From: Diphasiastrum complanatum
Lineage: Eukaryota > Streptophyta > Lycopodiopsida > Lycopodiales > Lycopodiaceae
DNA: 64,000 nucleotides
Assembly: GCA_029204225.1 (NCBI GenBank)
Contig: CM055113.1
Location: 18,817,746 to 18,881,745, forward strand
Direction of reading: 5' to 3'
Below, piece after piece: positions 11,381-23,369 of this stretch. Under the pieces are notes generated by a model. That model worked only from the letters and a program-made list of their open reading frames with translations. It was not told the DNA's origin and searched no databases. Position numbers and translations under genes: made by a program. Position 1 is the stretch's first letter. Every line of letters starts with the position of its first letter.

Positions 11381-11590
11381 AGGCGAAAAATGCATCATTG
11401 CATTTTTACTCGTAATTTCTGACAGGCAAAAAAGACGAAAAAGACGACACCGCATTTTTGCACGTAATTCCTGACAGGCGAAAAATGCAAAAAAGACGAC
11501 GCTGCATTTTTACATGCAATTTCTAACAGGTGGAAAATGTGAAAAAGCCGACACTACATTTTTACACAAGTTTCCTGATAGGCGACACTG
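11381..11590. repeat. About 50-bp minisatellite (ACAGGCGAAAAATGC)
   Basis: Four to five degenerate units, each with GCATTTTTxCxxGTAATTTC and then TGACAGGCGAAAAATGC, start near 11380, 11422, 11473, 11526 and 11578. The unit has an internal inverted match (GCATTTTT against AAAAATGC), so single strands could fold. Confidence 0.75.
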
Positions 11591-11779
11591 TCGGTTTGTA
11601 GAGAGAGAAAATGCGACACTGTTGTCAAACTCCGTGTATTTCTACAGACAGTGTAAAAACACTTGTAATTCTACAGACTGTATAAAGACATGGAAAAATC
11701 CGCAGAATTGGATAAATAGTTGGATGAAGATTAAAAACCGATTAGTAGGAAAGACAATAATCCAACACATTTGACACAC

Positions 11780-14025
11780 AAGAGGTTATCCTTGATTCAG
11801 GAGCAACCTCTCACTTTGTGACAATAAGACGAATAATGTCTCACTTTCGGAGTACACATCCATCCAGATATCTAATTCTTGGAGATGGATCAAGACATCA
11901 AGTGAACGACATTGGTTCGTTGTGGCTCAACACACTGGAGGATTGTAGATATGATCTAACAGGCAGTAGCCTGCAGACAGAATCGAATTCCATTTAGGTT
12001 TTCTGTTACTCTGCAGACTCTTACATCTTATACACCAACAGGAGCTTGAGTAAGCAGAAGAAGAAAGGCTCGAGGCAACCAAACTGAATCGAAAACTAAC
12101 ACAAAGTCAAGAGCAGTAGAATCTATTGACAAAGAGAAGTTGTTCTGCAGATACCAGCCACAAGATCCAAGATTGCCAGATTTTACAAGCAAAGAACAAC
12201 AATAAATTGCATCGAATCATATAGCAAATATAGCTACAGAAGCACCTCAACCTAGTCAAACCATCAAGAAGCATCTGACGACAACTCTTGGTTTCTTGAT
12301 TCCAGAGCCACCTAGCATATGACCAGCCATATCGACTATTTCGAGTCCTATACGTCTTACAATACAAAAAAGTATGTTCACCTGGGCAACATAGCACACA
12401 AGCTATCAGAGGTGAAAGTACAATAAGAGTAAGCTTTGCAAATGATCAATCCAAACTACTTTCAAGTGTTCTTCATGTACCAAATGTTTCTACGAATGTG
12501 CTCTTTATAAGCATAATTATAGAATTTGCATCAGATCAATGTAAAGTAGTCGATAGAATAGACAAGATCCTAATACTCGAAAAGAGACCTGGATACTTGT
12601 ACAAATTAAGTCATTGCTTTCCTACCTCTAGTCAAACTCTCGATACTTTTGTTCAAATCAATAAAAGTTTACTTTGGCATTATAGACTTGGTCATTTGAA
12701 TCATTGCTTTTGTATTGCACATGCCTAAGCAGTCTATTGTACTTGATCTCGACTATCTAGATAGGAAAGTTGTCTTTCAAGACTATATAGTCAGTAAGCG
12801 GGCTAGAAAACCTTTTAGATCAAGCCATCAACATGTTGCTATAGGACTCTTAGATATTGTACATACATACATTTGTGGCCCAATGCAGAATTCTTCATTG
12901 GATGCAAAGTACTTTATCACTTTTATTGATGAATTTTCCAGAAAAACAGCTGTGTATTCTATCAAGAAGAAATCAGAAGCCTTCAACCTCTTTAAGACCT
13001 TCAAGGAAGGTGCAGAGAAAGAAACCAGTAAGATCAAAGCCTGAGGTCCCCGACAACGGTGGAGAGTACATCTCTACCGAATTCAAGGAGTACAGCCAAA
13101 GCGAAGACATCGAACATCAGCTCATTCCTCTCTATTCACCTCAATCAAACGGACTAGTTGAGAGAAAAAATTGTACCCTGGTCAAGTCAGGCCAAATGCA
13201 TGCTAGCTCATGCATCACTACCAAAGAGTTTATGGGTTAAAGCTATCTCCACTGCAGCTTACATCCAGAACAGATGTTTGACTAGAGCCCTCTCGAGAAA
13301 GACACCTTATGAGATTTGGATAGGATCTAAGACTTTAGTGAAGAACCTACAAGTGTTCGGATGCATCGCCTACGTGCAGATCCCGAAGGAAACAAGGAAG
13401 AAATTCAACTTTCAAAGTCTAAAGACCATCCTAATTGGTTACACTTCCTCTGACAATACTTACAAGTTGTACGACCCCGATACCCAACATATTTTATTCA
13501 TCAGGGATATTGTCTTTATCGAGGATCAGTCAGTTCATCAACTTCAAAGGCAAGAACAAAGTTCTATGTGAACTTTTGATAGCCCTTGCCTATGACACGA
13601 CAATTCGAGTCTCTGGTTCAAGCGTGCTGACAGTCAATCACTAATCGACTATGAATCAGAAAAAAGACATTGCTATTATTTAGGGGCAATACAACCAAGG
13701 ATTGGTGGATCATCAGCCGATGCCAACTCCAAGAAGATCGAACCGACTGCGCACATAGACCACAAGGTATATTCATGAGTCTATCTGTCTTTTAATTCAG
13801 GAACCAACTACAATCGAAGAGACACTGAGCCAACCAGACTCCAATCTCTGGAGAGAAGTGATGGACAGAGAGTATGCCTTTATGATCAAGAACCAAACAT
13901 GGTCATCAGTCAAACTACCTGTCAACAACAATCTTATCAATTGCAAATGGGTCTTTAAGATCAAATACAAAGCTGACAGTGGAGATATAAACGATTATTT
14001 CTGGATCACAAAAATTATCTGAATA
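11780..14025 (+). pseudogene. Ty1/copia pol, truncated inside RT
   Basis: Plus strand, in order: aspartic protease with 'VILDSGATSHFVTIRRIM' (about 11790); protease/pre-integrase linker 'LLSSVLHVPNVSTNVLF' (12455-12510); pre-integrase 'LLWHYRLGHLNH' (about 12670); integrase core 'YFITFIDEFSRKTAVYSI' (12910-12965) and 'DNGGEYISTEFKEY' (13050-13095) with a frameshift between them near 13030; 'LYSPQSNGLVERKN' (about 13130); then the C-terminal part ('PYEIWIGSKTLVKNLQVFGC') in a third frame (13158-13571). RVT_2 begins at about 13800 ('NLWREVMDREYAFMIKNQ', 'NCKWVFKIKYKA') and is cut at about 14025, just before a (GA)n tract. No YVDD box, RNase H or LTR. Confidence 0.85.
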
Positions 14026-14033
14026 CAGAGATC

Positions 14034-14202
<169 letters not shown>

Positions 14203-14542
14203 GCGAGTAGAGCAAAAAATACTAGAAACTATAGCTGTGCATGAAAGTGTGCCAACGAGCAGAACACAACAAAAGAGAAGAGTGTCATTCCGCCAACGAG
14301 TGAGACACTGACGATCTCGCTCTAAAAGCTAAATTGATAATACAATCGCTCTATTTTTGTGCATCTCCCTATCTTGTGCTATCATTTGTCTTGATTGCTA
14401 GAATAGAATGTGTTCTGTGATGTCTAGTCGCATGTTTGGGATCCTGTAAACCATTTTCGCGCAAAAGAAAATTCAAAGACACAGAATGGTTCGCGAATAA
14501 GAAGAGAGAAGAAGAAAACAAAATACTCTCGCTTTCGCGACA

Positions 14543-14554
14543 TGGTATCAGAGC
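14543..14554 (+). promoter_or_regulatory. Copia primer binding site
   Basis: TGGTATCAGAGC, complementary to the 3' end of plant initiator tRNA-Met. It directly follows CGCGACA, a plausible LTR end, and precedes a copia gag start by about 55 bp. The 5' LTR would lie between about 14200 and 14542, but its start is not visible. Confidence 0.75.
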
Positions 14555-14607
14555 AAACAAATTATCACTACTGATATCCCAGCAGTGATTCTTCCAGACA
14601 ACACAAT

Positions 14608-15309
14608 ATGGCTACAACAATCCAGACTAGAATAGCAATTAGTCTCGATGGCGCAATTTACAGAATCTGAAAATTCAAAATCAAAACGCTTCTGAAGGGC
14701 AAAGGGATCTGGTCGGTGACTGAGCTCTCAGAGGTGCAACCTCCAGAAGGAGACCCGAGAAGAGCTGAATGGATTAGAAAGGATGAGCGCACAATGGTGA
14801 TCATCGTTTCGTCCATAAATGAGGATCTACTCATGTAGATTGAAGACTACAAAAGCAGCCATGCAGCGTGAGAAAGATTAAAGCAGAAGTATGAAGTGAG
14901 GACTGCAGCTTCAGTCATGCACCTTCACAATCAGCTGTAATCCATACGGTGGGGTGGCAACCAGTTGGATCAGCATGTTGAGAAGATCAGAACGATCTTT
15001 GCTCAACTCGCTACATCAGGACAGGAGCACCAGGTCCCAACACCACAACAGTTGATGTACTTCATGAAATCTCTACCGATGTCCTATCAACCGCTGAGAA
15101 TGCTCATACTGAGTCTACCAGATATGACATTCGACAAAGCAGTCAGTCTTGTCACTGATGAGAGACTGATGAGAGACAAAGGAGAGGGAAGAAGTGATCA
15201 AGAGAAGGCTCTCTTCATGATATGTAAGTCTATAGGGGATGAGCTTCTTCAAGTTCCAACTATTGGGGGATGCTTCCATTTGACCAAGCTCACAAATGTT
15301 GGAATTTGA
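14608..15309 (+). pseudogene. Ty1/copia gag (UBN2), stop-ridden
   Basis: Starts with ATG at 14608, about 55 bp after the primer site. It reads 'TRIAISLDGAIYRI', stop, 'KFKIKTLLKGKGIWSV', 'RRAEWIRKDERTMVIIV', stop, 'IEDYKSSHAA', stop, 'ERLKQKYEVRTAASVMHL', and then an open part from 14965 ('LDQHVEKIRTIFAQL', 'MYFMKSLPMSYQPLRM'). The stops replace expected Trp or Gln codons and are consistent with C-to-T decay of an otherwise well-kept gag. No zinc knuckle or pol follows, so only the 5' end of this element is present. Confidence 0.8.
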
Positions 15310-17807
15310 TGCTCAACCTAAATCCATTCAATAATAAGCACCCTAAAAAACCCAGAAATAGAAGGCTCAAATCTCTGAGCAAAGGATCGAAAAATTCAAG
15401 ATCGAATTTTCTAAAAAAATTTGATATTGGATCGACTTGAAAAATTCTATATTTTTCAAGTCAGTATATATTTTTCGATACTTGTAAATTTTGATATTGT
15501 CGCTCTAAAATTTGGACAACAGCAGAATATTCAAATTGAATGATTCAGACAAATGCTCAATGAAATAATATAGTAGTGATCAAAACGATGAGTACAATGC
15601 TTGAAGTGATAACTTTGGCTTACAATCGTTGAGCATGATAGCGCTAGCTATAGAAATTCAAATAATCAGAAGAAGTTTTTTGATGAAAATTCTAGGATTG
15701 ATATCCTACAAAAGATCGACAACTATCTTTTGTTGCAGTTATTACAACCACCTCATTATAGTTGATGCATGTACAAAGTGAGCGGACAGTCAACGCAAAG
15801 ACGTTTTTTGAATAATAGAGCTCTATAACCATCATATGGTGTGACTAACAAAAATGCCTACCTAGCAAAAATGTCCATAATTTAGACCCCTATATGATTA
15901 AACTATAAACGGTTTGGAAGGTCACAAATTTTGCAACTAAGGGAGAAAGATGACAACCCAATGCTCATAAATTATTATGCAAAAACTAGTTTTACAAATT
16001 GCAGATTAAGCTAAATCATTTAATCTATGAGGCATAAGCTTGGTAAGCAAACAAGCGTAGAGGCTGTAAGATGTACTACTTGCTAATGAGTTTCAATTTA
16101 TACATACAATGCAAAGTCAAAGTCCACTCCTTGGTGAATATGAGGCAAACTGATATGCTTGTGTTGATTGATGTGCTTGATATGATTCTGAGGCTTTTTC
16201 CAAATTGCTAGATTTCCTATTTCTAACACAAATGTGTTGCAAGGTCCTCTATGTCATCCATATTTTGCTTTAGATTTTCTTTCGCCCTTTTCTAGCATTT
16301 CCAACAAGTCTTTCGATTTACAGGTGGACAATATATTATCCAATACCACTAGGTCTTAACAAGCAGTCAACCTCCAACAAGTAAATGACATCTAAGAACA
16401 TCAATAAGTGTATAATCATTCATTGCTTATTAGGGATTCATATGCTAGTTGAATAGTAAATTGATGTCAACATGGCTCATGTGTAAATAAAGAAAAACGA
16501 GAAACTCTTTCTTCAAAGTAATCCTTTGAGCCTAAAAACTTCTACCTTAGCCTATCAAAATTGTAGGTATTATCATTAAAGCCAAATTTGCAGAATTGAA
16601 ACCAAATTTATGGAGGAAACTAAATCTGAGAATCCAAATCCTAATTACTCAAAATAGAATGGTCTTATTGAAATCTTTCCAAGTAATGAGGTAGTGAGAA
16701 CAATGAGCCATGCCAAAAGCCCTTGAAGGATAAGAAAATCTTCAAGTAATGTTGTTAAAACTCCATGTGCTCCTGAAGGGTATGAAACTTAAATGGTGAA
16801 TTGCAAGATGATTAAATTCAAAAAATGAGGACCAATTCCCTTGTCATGGTTAATTGCCATCGTAACATGACTCTTAGATCTTGGAAAGCTAGATAAGTTG
16901 TGGGCATAAAGAGGACTCAAACTTGGCATGTTTGCACAAACTCTCTACATCTTAAAACTGGGCATAGTGTGAGTAGGCATAGTGTGAGTAGTCCTTCGTG
17001 GCAAGGTAGGTAGGAGGCAACAATATTTATCTTTGCAGCCTCCCTCTCAACCCCTACTGATCTAGTTATTAGTATCAGATAAAGTGCGTTTTCAAGATAC
17101 CTTGTGGAGATAAGTGATTTCAAAATACCTCGTAGGCATACATGATTATCTACAACTTTACTTTTCCTTATGAGCCTTGTTGCCTAATTAGCCCGAATGA
17201 CAACATGTTTACCTACATATCCTATCAGATCATGTCTACATTGCAACCACAATCCTACAGATAAAGTCATTGGCTACGCATGATTTGAACACTTGCACCA
17301 ACATTGTCTTCTACTATGATGTGAAGTTCCATCTCCTACTTTTTTTGTTGCTCAATCTCCACGTATTCATGCTCATACACTGGATGATGAGGTGTCATTT
17401 CGAGCTCTATCTCATAAGCCATGAGGTGTCAACGAAAGAATGACAAATGCTACATAACAAAAGCACTTAGCTACTTTACAAGGTACTTTCTATGTTTTTA
17501 GAAGTATGTCATTATATATTGGTGCAAATGAGCCATGGGGTTACAACACCGGTACAAAAATCATAAATGAAGCTTGTAAATATTTTCCAAAGATCATTTC
17601 CTCGAGATTCCATTGGTTTTTTTGGTTTTTTTTGGGATGAGGAGTGATTGTATGCTTTTGATGGATAAAATGAGATTCTTGCATTTTGATTCGTCCATCC
17701 AAATTTAGGATTTTTGACTTATGTCGATAAAAAATGTAGCAATTATATAACCCATGGCTATGACATAAATCCGAGAAAAATGGAAAAAGTTGTTGAGCAT
17801 GCTTGGC
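15310..17807. other. AT-rich sequence, nothing recognised
   Basis: About 2.5 kb with only short random frames on both strands. No transposon protein, RNA gene or clear repeat was found by eye. Confidence 0.5.
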
Positions 17808-17810
17808 TTA

Positions 17811-18008
17811 GGAGCTCTTTCCATGCTCACCCCTTTTCCCCTGCTGTGCATCAGCCTACATCATTATTGCACCTGAGAGATCGGGTGACCCGTTCTCTCG
17901 AACTGCTAATTTCTGGAAAGTCTGCAAACCCCTTAACCCGTTGAGCAACCCATGCTGTTGATTGACGTCAGTTTGCTCGGGTGAGCGGGTGAACATGGAA
18001 AGGGGCTC
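17811..18008. mobile_element. Tourist/PIF-Harbinger-like MITE, 198 bp
   Basis: The element starts GGAGCTCTTTCCATGCTCAC and ends with the inverted counterpart (GTGAACATGG+AAAGGGGCTC), giving terminal inverted repeats of about 22 bp with a few differences. Both sides are flanked by the trinucleotide TTA (17808-17810 and 18009-18011), the target duplication of PIF/Harbinger elements. It has no coding capacity. Length, ends and TTA fit a Tourist-like MITE. Confidence 0.75.
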
Positions 18009-18019
18009 TTAGGCTCGGT

Positions 18020-18924
18020 AGAATGAACAACTGGTGGTTGGTGGGGGAGGTAAGATTTAAGATTTGGAATGAGTATATGAACAAGGCAAAGGGAGGTCAC
18101 CTTTTAGGGTTTTAGGAAATGAGTAAATGAACAAGGCAAAGGCGAAGGGAGGTCGGTTTTTGAAAACCCTAGAATCCGTGATAACAAAATCGTTGCCTTT
18201 TATAACCTGAGAGATCGTTCTGGAAATTCTAGACAGAGAATGATGTTGCATAGATAAGAGAGAGCGTTGTTGAATACGAGAGAGCGAGCGAGCGAGATGG
18301 TGAATGATACAGAGACAGAGATGGTGAATCAAGCGGCTGGGACGGCCTGCTGGGATGGAAATGTCTGCCAGCTTCATAAACACAATGGAATGAGGAGCCA
18401 CTAGTAGTAGTTGAGAAGCATCTGTTGTTGCTTCCTTCAGGATAGGTAAGTCGCCATCAACTATGAATTGCAACATATTTTATTTTAGCGGGACTGATTG
18501 CATGCTCAGGTTGCTTTTAGGTGCGTGTATGCAGAAGTATTTGTGGCTTTACTCTTACAGACAGATGTTGGCAAATTTGGCGAGGTTTTAGAGAGAGAAC
18601 GTGCTTTTGGAAACTTCTGGAAAGATAAATTTGGAGAGAGAGCCCGATGGATAGAGAGAGAGAGAGCCCGGTGGATAGATAGAGAGAGAGCGCGATCTAA
18701 GAGAGAGAGACGATGCGATTGCTGCTGGATTTCTCGTTCGTTTTTTTGAGTGCTGGATCGTGACTTCTTTGCTCGTAGATACGGATCAGTGATGCTTTTT
18801 TTTGAATTGAAAGGGGTTTGATTTGTGGTTTATGGAGACACGTGAAGAAGAGTAGGGGTTTTTAGGGTTTAGGGACAGAAAATAGCCATAAAGTAGGGTG
18901 TTGGAGAGAGCCATAAAGTAGGGT

Positions 18925-18989
<65 letters not shown>

Positions 18990-19100
18990 CTCGTGTTACC
19001 AAGGTTATGCTTTTGTCAATGGAGCTCGTGAGGGGTTGCAATCTATGATTTGAAATCTTGGGCAATCTGAGAATGACACCAGAGGTGTGAGGCTAGTAAC
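18020..19100. other. GA-rich stretch, no recognised gene
   Basis: Contains degenerate GAGAGAGAGCCCGATGG-like repeats (18590-18715), two copies of an AGCCATAAAGTAGGGTGTTG word (18884 and 18910) and telomere-box-like AGGGTTTAGGG words. Frames at 18057-18476 (minus) and 18498-18749 (plus) resemble no family known to me. A 5' gene end cannot be excluded. Confidence 0.4.
18929..18986. repeat. (GA)n microsatellite
   Basis: About 29 GA units following the duplicated CCATAAAGTAGGGTGTTG word. Confidence 0.95.
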
Positions 19101-19105
19101 GGGCC

Positions 19106-19550
19106 CCCCACTTACAAGTTAGCTAACTGCTAGTTATTTAAGTGCTAACTTGTGCCAGTTAACTAATTAGCATTTTTGTTGCCCCACCTATGGCTATCTT
19201 CCTCAGTTACCTTTGCTGTAACTGAGTTGCTGCCCCGCTTACAAGTTAGCCATTTACAAGCTAGTAACTGAGGAGCAACTATGGAGTAGAAGAGAGGTGC
19301 AGCACAAGGAGGCAAAGATGGCAGAACAATGGACTGTGGCAGTTGGAGGAGAAGGGAGGAAGGCAATTGGTGAACTGTGGCAGTTGGATTCAACACTAAC
19401 TGAAACACAAATTAGCGTAGGGAAGGTGTTTCGCAACAATTAAGCAACATCACAAAATGAACTAGTTAAAGTTAGTGCTAACTAAATCCATTAGCTATCC
19501 TGTGTAAAGCTTTAGATAGCACTAACCGAAAATCAAAATTGTAAGTGGGG
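19106..19550. mobile_element. Candidate 445-bp inverted-repeat element
   Basis: A perfect 12-bp inverted pair CCCCACTTACAA (19106-19117) and TTGTAAGTGGGG (19539-19550) bounds the segment. Next to it, further matches occur (AGTGCTAAC on the left, GTTAGTGCTAAC on the right), and an internal CCCCGCTTACAAGTTAGCC repeats the left end at 19234. No clear target duplication was found and there is no coding frame, so the superfamily is open. It is probably a MITE-like non-autonomous DNA transposon. Confidence 0.5.
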
Positions 19551-19798
19551 CAACCCTTAATCTGAACAACATTGTCGATTGAGGCTGATAACAAATGACG
19601 AGTTTCAGCTGAAGTTTATTCTAACCTAGCAGGACTAGAATGATTTGAATTTTACAATGGAATAATTGTTTGTTGAGGAAGCCCGCTGGTAACTACCATA
19701 AGAATCGGGACTACCATCAATTGCTACTACAATTCTGCTTTTTTGTTATTTTTTCAGTTTTGTTAGGTTAGGGCTAATCTTGGGTTTTGGGAACAAAA

Positions 19799-20917
19799 AT
19801 GAGAGAGAGAGCAAGAAAGAAAGAAAGAAAGCTTTATTAATGTCTTTTCCATGCCAAAACGCGTATAAGACGAAAAGGATTACAACATATTAAATGGAAC
19901 TCGGACGGGACAATGCCGTCAACAGAAAACTAACTTAAACGTAATTCGCTATGTAAAAAAGCTCATCTTATGCAGGAGAGGAAATAAATGAACGTAGCTC
20001 AAACATCTCTAACATAGGAGAGGGAGAAGAATCTGAAATTTTAAATTCAGCAATTTTAACCAAGACCGGGCGCCTGTCTCGAAATAGAGCCCGGAAATCG
20101 TTGGCCTTAGCATATGCAATAATTTTCTTTCTCTCAGTCCATTGAATGGGTGTGTCTTCATCCATAAAAATAGTAGATCCCTTCAGGCAACCTCTTTTAC
20201 GTAGAACCTTTTGACGAAGCAAAGCATCCTTGAAACGCAGAAACACGGTGGTGGATTGGAGCTTTCCCAGGAGATATGACATCCTCTTTGAGACCAAAGG
20301 TGGAATGAATGAAAGCGTTTGCCTCAGCCACGAGGTCCTTAACCGCAAAAGAAGCTCCCCTAACTCTGACATTAAGGGCCTTGAGATCTCTTTTTTAATG
20401 TTCTTGAATATATTCAGAAATAACCTGCTTAGATCCCTTGAGCACGTCGGCCCAAGAACTCTTTGATTGCTAAAATTGCTGCTCCAAGGAGTGAACCTGC
20501 TCTTGAAGCTGCTTTGCCACGTCTTCTGAATCTGCATTGCTGCTTTCTTCTTCTTCTTCTTCATCTGATTCCAATTCATTCTTGAGGTAAGTAACATCAA
20601 CCTCGAGAATGCCAACTTTGTCCTTGAGGGCCAAAACCGTATTCTCCAGAGTGGCGATTTGGAATGCTTGTTGCTTGATTAACGCAAACAAGGATGCGTT
20701 GGTCTCATGAAGAGACTCAATAAAGCGAGGGAAACCAGGCAAATAATCAGCTGAAAGAGGCAGTGAGAAAGAGGATGAAGATGAAGGGGTGAAAGAGGGA
20801 GAGGAGGAAGAAAGAGTAGAGGGGGTGGTGGCAGTAGGGGAAGAGGTAGAGGTTGTGGGAGTGGAGGGTAGGGGTGAGGGAGAGGAAGATTTATGAGAGG
20901 AAGTAGGAGAGGGAGGG
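19799..20917 (-). mobile_element. LINE-like unit with ORF1 only, (TC)n tail
   Basis: Minus strand, 5' to 3': a Ser/Pro-rich start (about 20917-20745), a coiled coil ('QQAFQIATLENTVLALKD', 20640-20700) with an acidic run, 'SSWADVLKGSKQVISEYI' (about 20440), 'RDLKALNVRVRGASFAV' (about 20370), then the C-terminal domain 'STIFMDEDTPIQWTERKK' (about 20140-20190). This is the order of LINE-1-type ORF1 RNA-binding proteins. The frames are shifted at least twice. About 100 bp after the ORF stop the unit ends in a hairpin, GACATTAATAAAGC and (TTTC)n(TC)n (19799-19872). No ORF2 lies between ORF1 and tail, so it would need a partner for movement. Its 5' end abuts the LTR at 20918. Confidence 0.65.
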
Positions 20918-21444
20918 TGTTAGATTCCCCATCGTCGTGCCGGTCATTGCTAAAGCACAAACAAGTGACGAACGCTACGTTAGCACCTAGCCATAGAGGT
21001 ACTGCCACCTCACCCCCGTGCACTGGAGCTATAGACCACCATCAAGCAAGCTCGGATCTCATGTAAGCCATGGTGTCCCATACCACCATGCCTTACCCTC
21101 GACCCTCGCCTACCTACATCTTGAGGCCTAGATACTCGTCCTGACCTGACCACCAGTGGAATAGCTCTTCATTCTCTAGGAGAGAATGAATGCCAAGCTT
21201 ATGGAGATTCACCTCTATATACATAGTCCAAGTGGGTCATCTCCGTCCATACGAGTCACGCACGACCATCGACACGCGACAGTTGTGCACGTTGACGCGG
21301 GTCCATAACAACGAGTCACCGCGCGCCAACAATACATTGACACGTGGCCCCCCAAAAGACCTTTAGCTCCAGATTAGTGTTCCGTCCCATAACTGAGACC
21401 GTCACCTCAAGTTTCTTGTTGCGTGCCCTTATGGGTACGTAATA
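20918..21444 (-). repeat. 3' LTR of the minus-strand chromovirus
   Basis: On the plus strand the LTR runs from TGTTAGATTCCCC (20918) to GTACGTAATA (21444), where the expected CA is TA. It is directly preceded, on the coding strand, by the purine-rich primer AAAGGGGGAGGGAA (about 21445-21458), which follows the chromodomain. About 527 bp. The matching 5' LTR is not in the window. Confidence 0.7.
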
Positions 21445-23285
21445 TTCCCTCCCCCTTTAAGAGTCTCCTCCTAAAGGAAGCAAACCAGGGAAGTTCAGTC
21501 TTAAACAGTCATCTCTCTCCCAAGTGTTCTCATCATCTGACTTGCCTTTTTAACGCACGAGAAATTCAGAAACCAAACGGTTTCTCAATTGGTGACGACG
21601 AACGTCAACAACTTTTTCAGGTACATTAGGAACAAAGGTAGACAGATCCGCTAACTCAACCAGTTCACCTTCCGGAATTGGGGAATCCTTCCTACTAAGT
21701 CGTTCCTTTAAACGACTTACATGGAAAACAGGATGAACCCCAACCCCAATCAAAATATCTAGCTGATAAGCGACCGGGTTGATTTTCTTAACAACCTTAT
21801 AAGGTCCGCTGCTGTATCGAGGAGATAGCTTATGGCATTTTCCCGCCCGAAGTACCTTTGAATCTTTAGGGATTTTAAGATACACCCGACCGCGGTTAGC
21901 ATAAAACTGAGCTCTATCTTGAGCGGTTTTCATGCTTTCCTTGGCCACTAGCAGCATTTCTTGCAAGAAATCTACTGCAGCCTGCACCTTGAGACCTTTG
22001 AGTCCGATCAAAACTGGAGAACGCGGCTGAAAGCCATACATCAGCATAAAAGGATTGAATCCGGTGGCAGAATGCTTAGCACTATTGTGCGCGAACTCAA
22101 CCATTGGGAGATACTTTTCCCAATCAGACTGTCGGTGAGAAACATATGTTCTCAGCATATCTTCCAATGTCTGGTTGATGTCTGCCCATCAGATTCTGGG
22201 TGATCCGAAGAACTAAGACTAAGGGTTGTTTCAAGTTTTTCAAAAACTGCTTGCCAAAACTTGCCAGTGAACTTGGAGTCTCGATCACTAACAATATCAT
22301 TCGGCAAACCATACAATATGAACAACTTTTCAATGAAAAGCTGGGCTAGTTCAAATGCCTTGACAGTTAATTTATTTGGTATAAATTGCGCCATCTTGGT
22401 CTGTCAACCACCACCCAAATGGCATCGTGATCACTCCGGGTTTTAGGGAGTCCAACCACAAAATCCATTGAAATACTCTCCCATTTCTTACAGGGAATTT
22501 CCAAGGGATGTAGAAGACCCGCAACTTTGAGTCTTTCCGCTTTGTTTCGCTGGCATTGTTCACAACTTTGAACGTATGCCTCCACATGACTTTTCACCTT
22601 AGGCCAGAAGAAATTCTGCCTAACAAGGTCAAGTGTCCTCTGTATGCCTGGGTGACCAGCACAAGGGTTGTCATGACACTGCTACAGGGGATTTGGGCCC
22701 GCAAGTCCTCCCGATCCGGCACACAAACGTTTCCCTTTCGGAAAAGCAGGCCATTCCTTATGGAATAGTCCTCAAGTATCTTATCATTTCGGGATTGCTT
22801 GGGATCCTGCCTCCCAAGGTCATCACTAGATTTAGAATTTCCTGTCAGGACATCTAGCCAAATGCGACCAAAAAACCTATTGGTTCGACAAAGATCCCGT
22901 AGTGAAAGATACAAATCAGATTGGATCTCAGCAAAGCATAACTGATTAATCTCTCCAATCCGACTCAAGGCATCGGCAACACAGTTCGACGTACCTTTAC
23001 GATACTTAATGTCGAATACAAACTCCTGAATGAGTTCCGACCATCTAGCCTTACGGCCACGAAGGTCCTTGGCATCACAAATACACTTAAGGGATTGGTG
23101 ATTAGTCATTATCGTAAATCTAGCATCATAAAGATAATGCCTCCAGATTTTTAATGCGTGAATGACTGCAAAAAGGTCCTTCTCATAGGTAGAATACCTA
23201 GTCTGCTAAGCAGGATCCAGCTTCTTGCTTTCAAAAGCAACTGGTCTACTGTCCTAATAAAGGACCGCTCCTACAACAAAGTCGG
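21445..23285 (-). pseudogene. Ty3/gypsy chromovirus pol, 3' half
   Basis: Minus strand, high to low: RNase H ('RPVAFESKKLDPA', 'YSTYEKDLFAVIHALKIW', 'CVADALSRI', 23280-22960); integrase zinc region ('SCEQCQRNKAERLKVAG', about 22540); catalytic core ('SMDFVVGLPKTRSDHDA', 'YGLPNDIVSDRDSKFTGK'). A small deletion near 22180 shifts the frame and removes the third acidic residue region. The C-terminal part ('DWEKYLPMVEFAHNSAKH', 'HPVFHVSRLKERL') leads into a chromodomain ('RHQLRNRLVSEFLVR', stop, 'KGKSDDENTWERD', about 21560-21510) in which the usual Trp codon is a stop. The element is cut at about 23285 inside RNase H. Chromodomain elements target chromatin marks when intact; this one is dead. Confidence 0.85.
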
Positions 23286-23369
23286 GGATTTGGAGCCATA
23301 GCAGGGATGGCTGAGAAAACAAAGGGAGAAGGGGGAGGGGTTTTATTTTTCCTCTTCCGATTCACTGAT

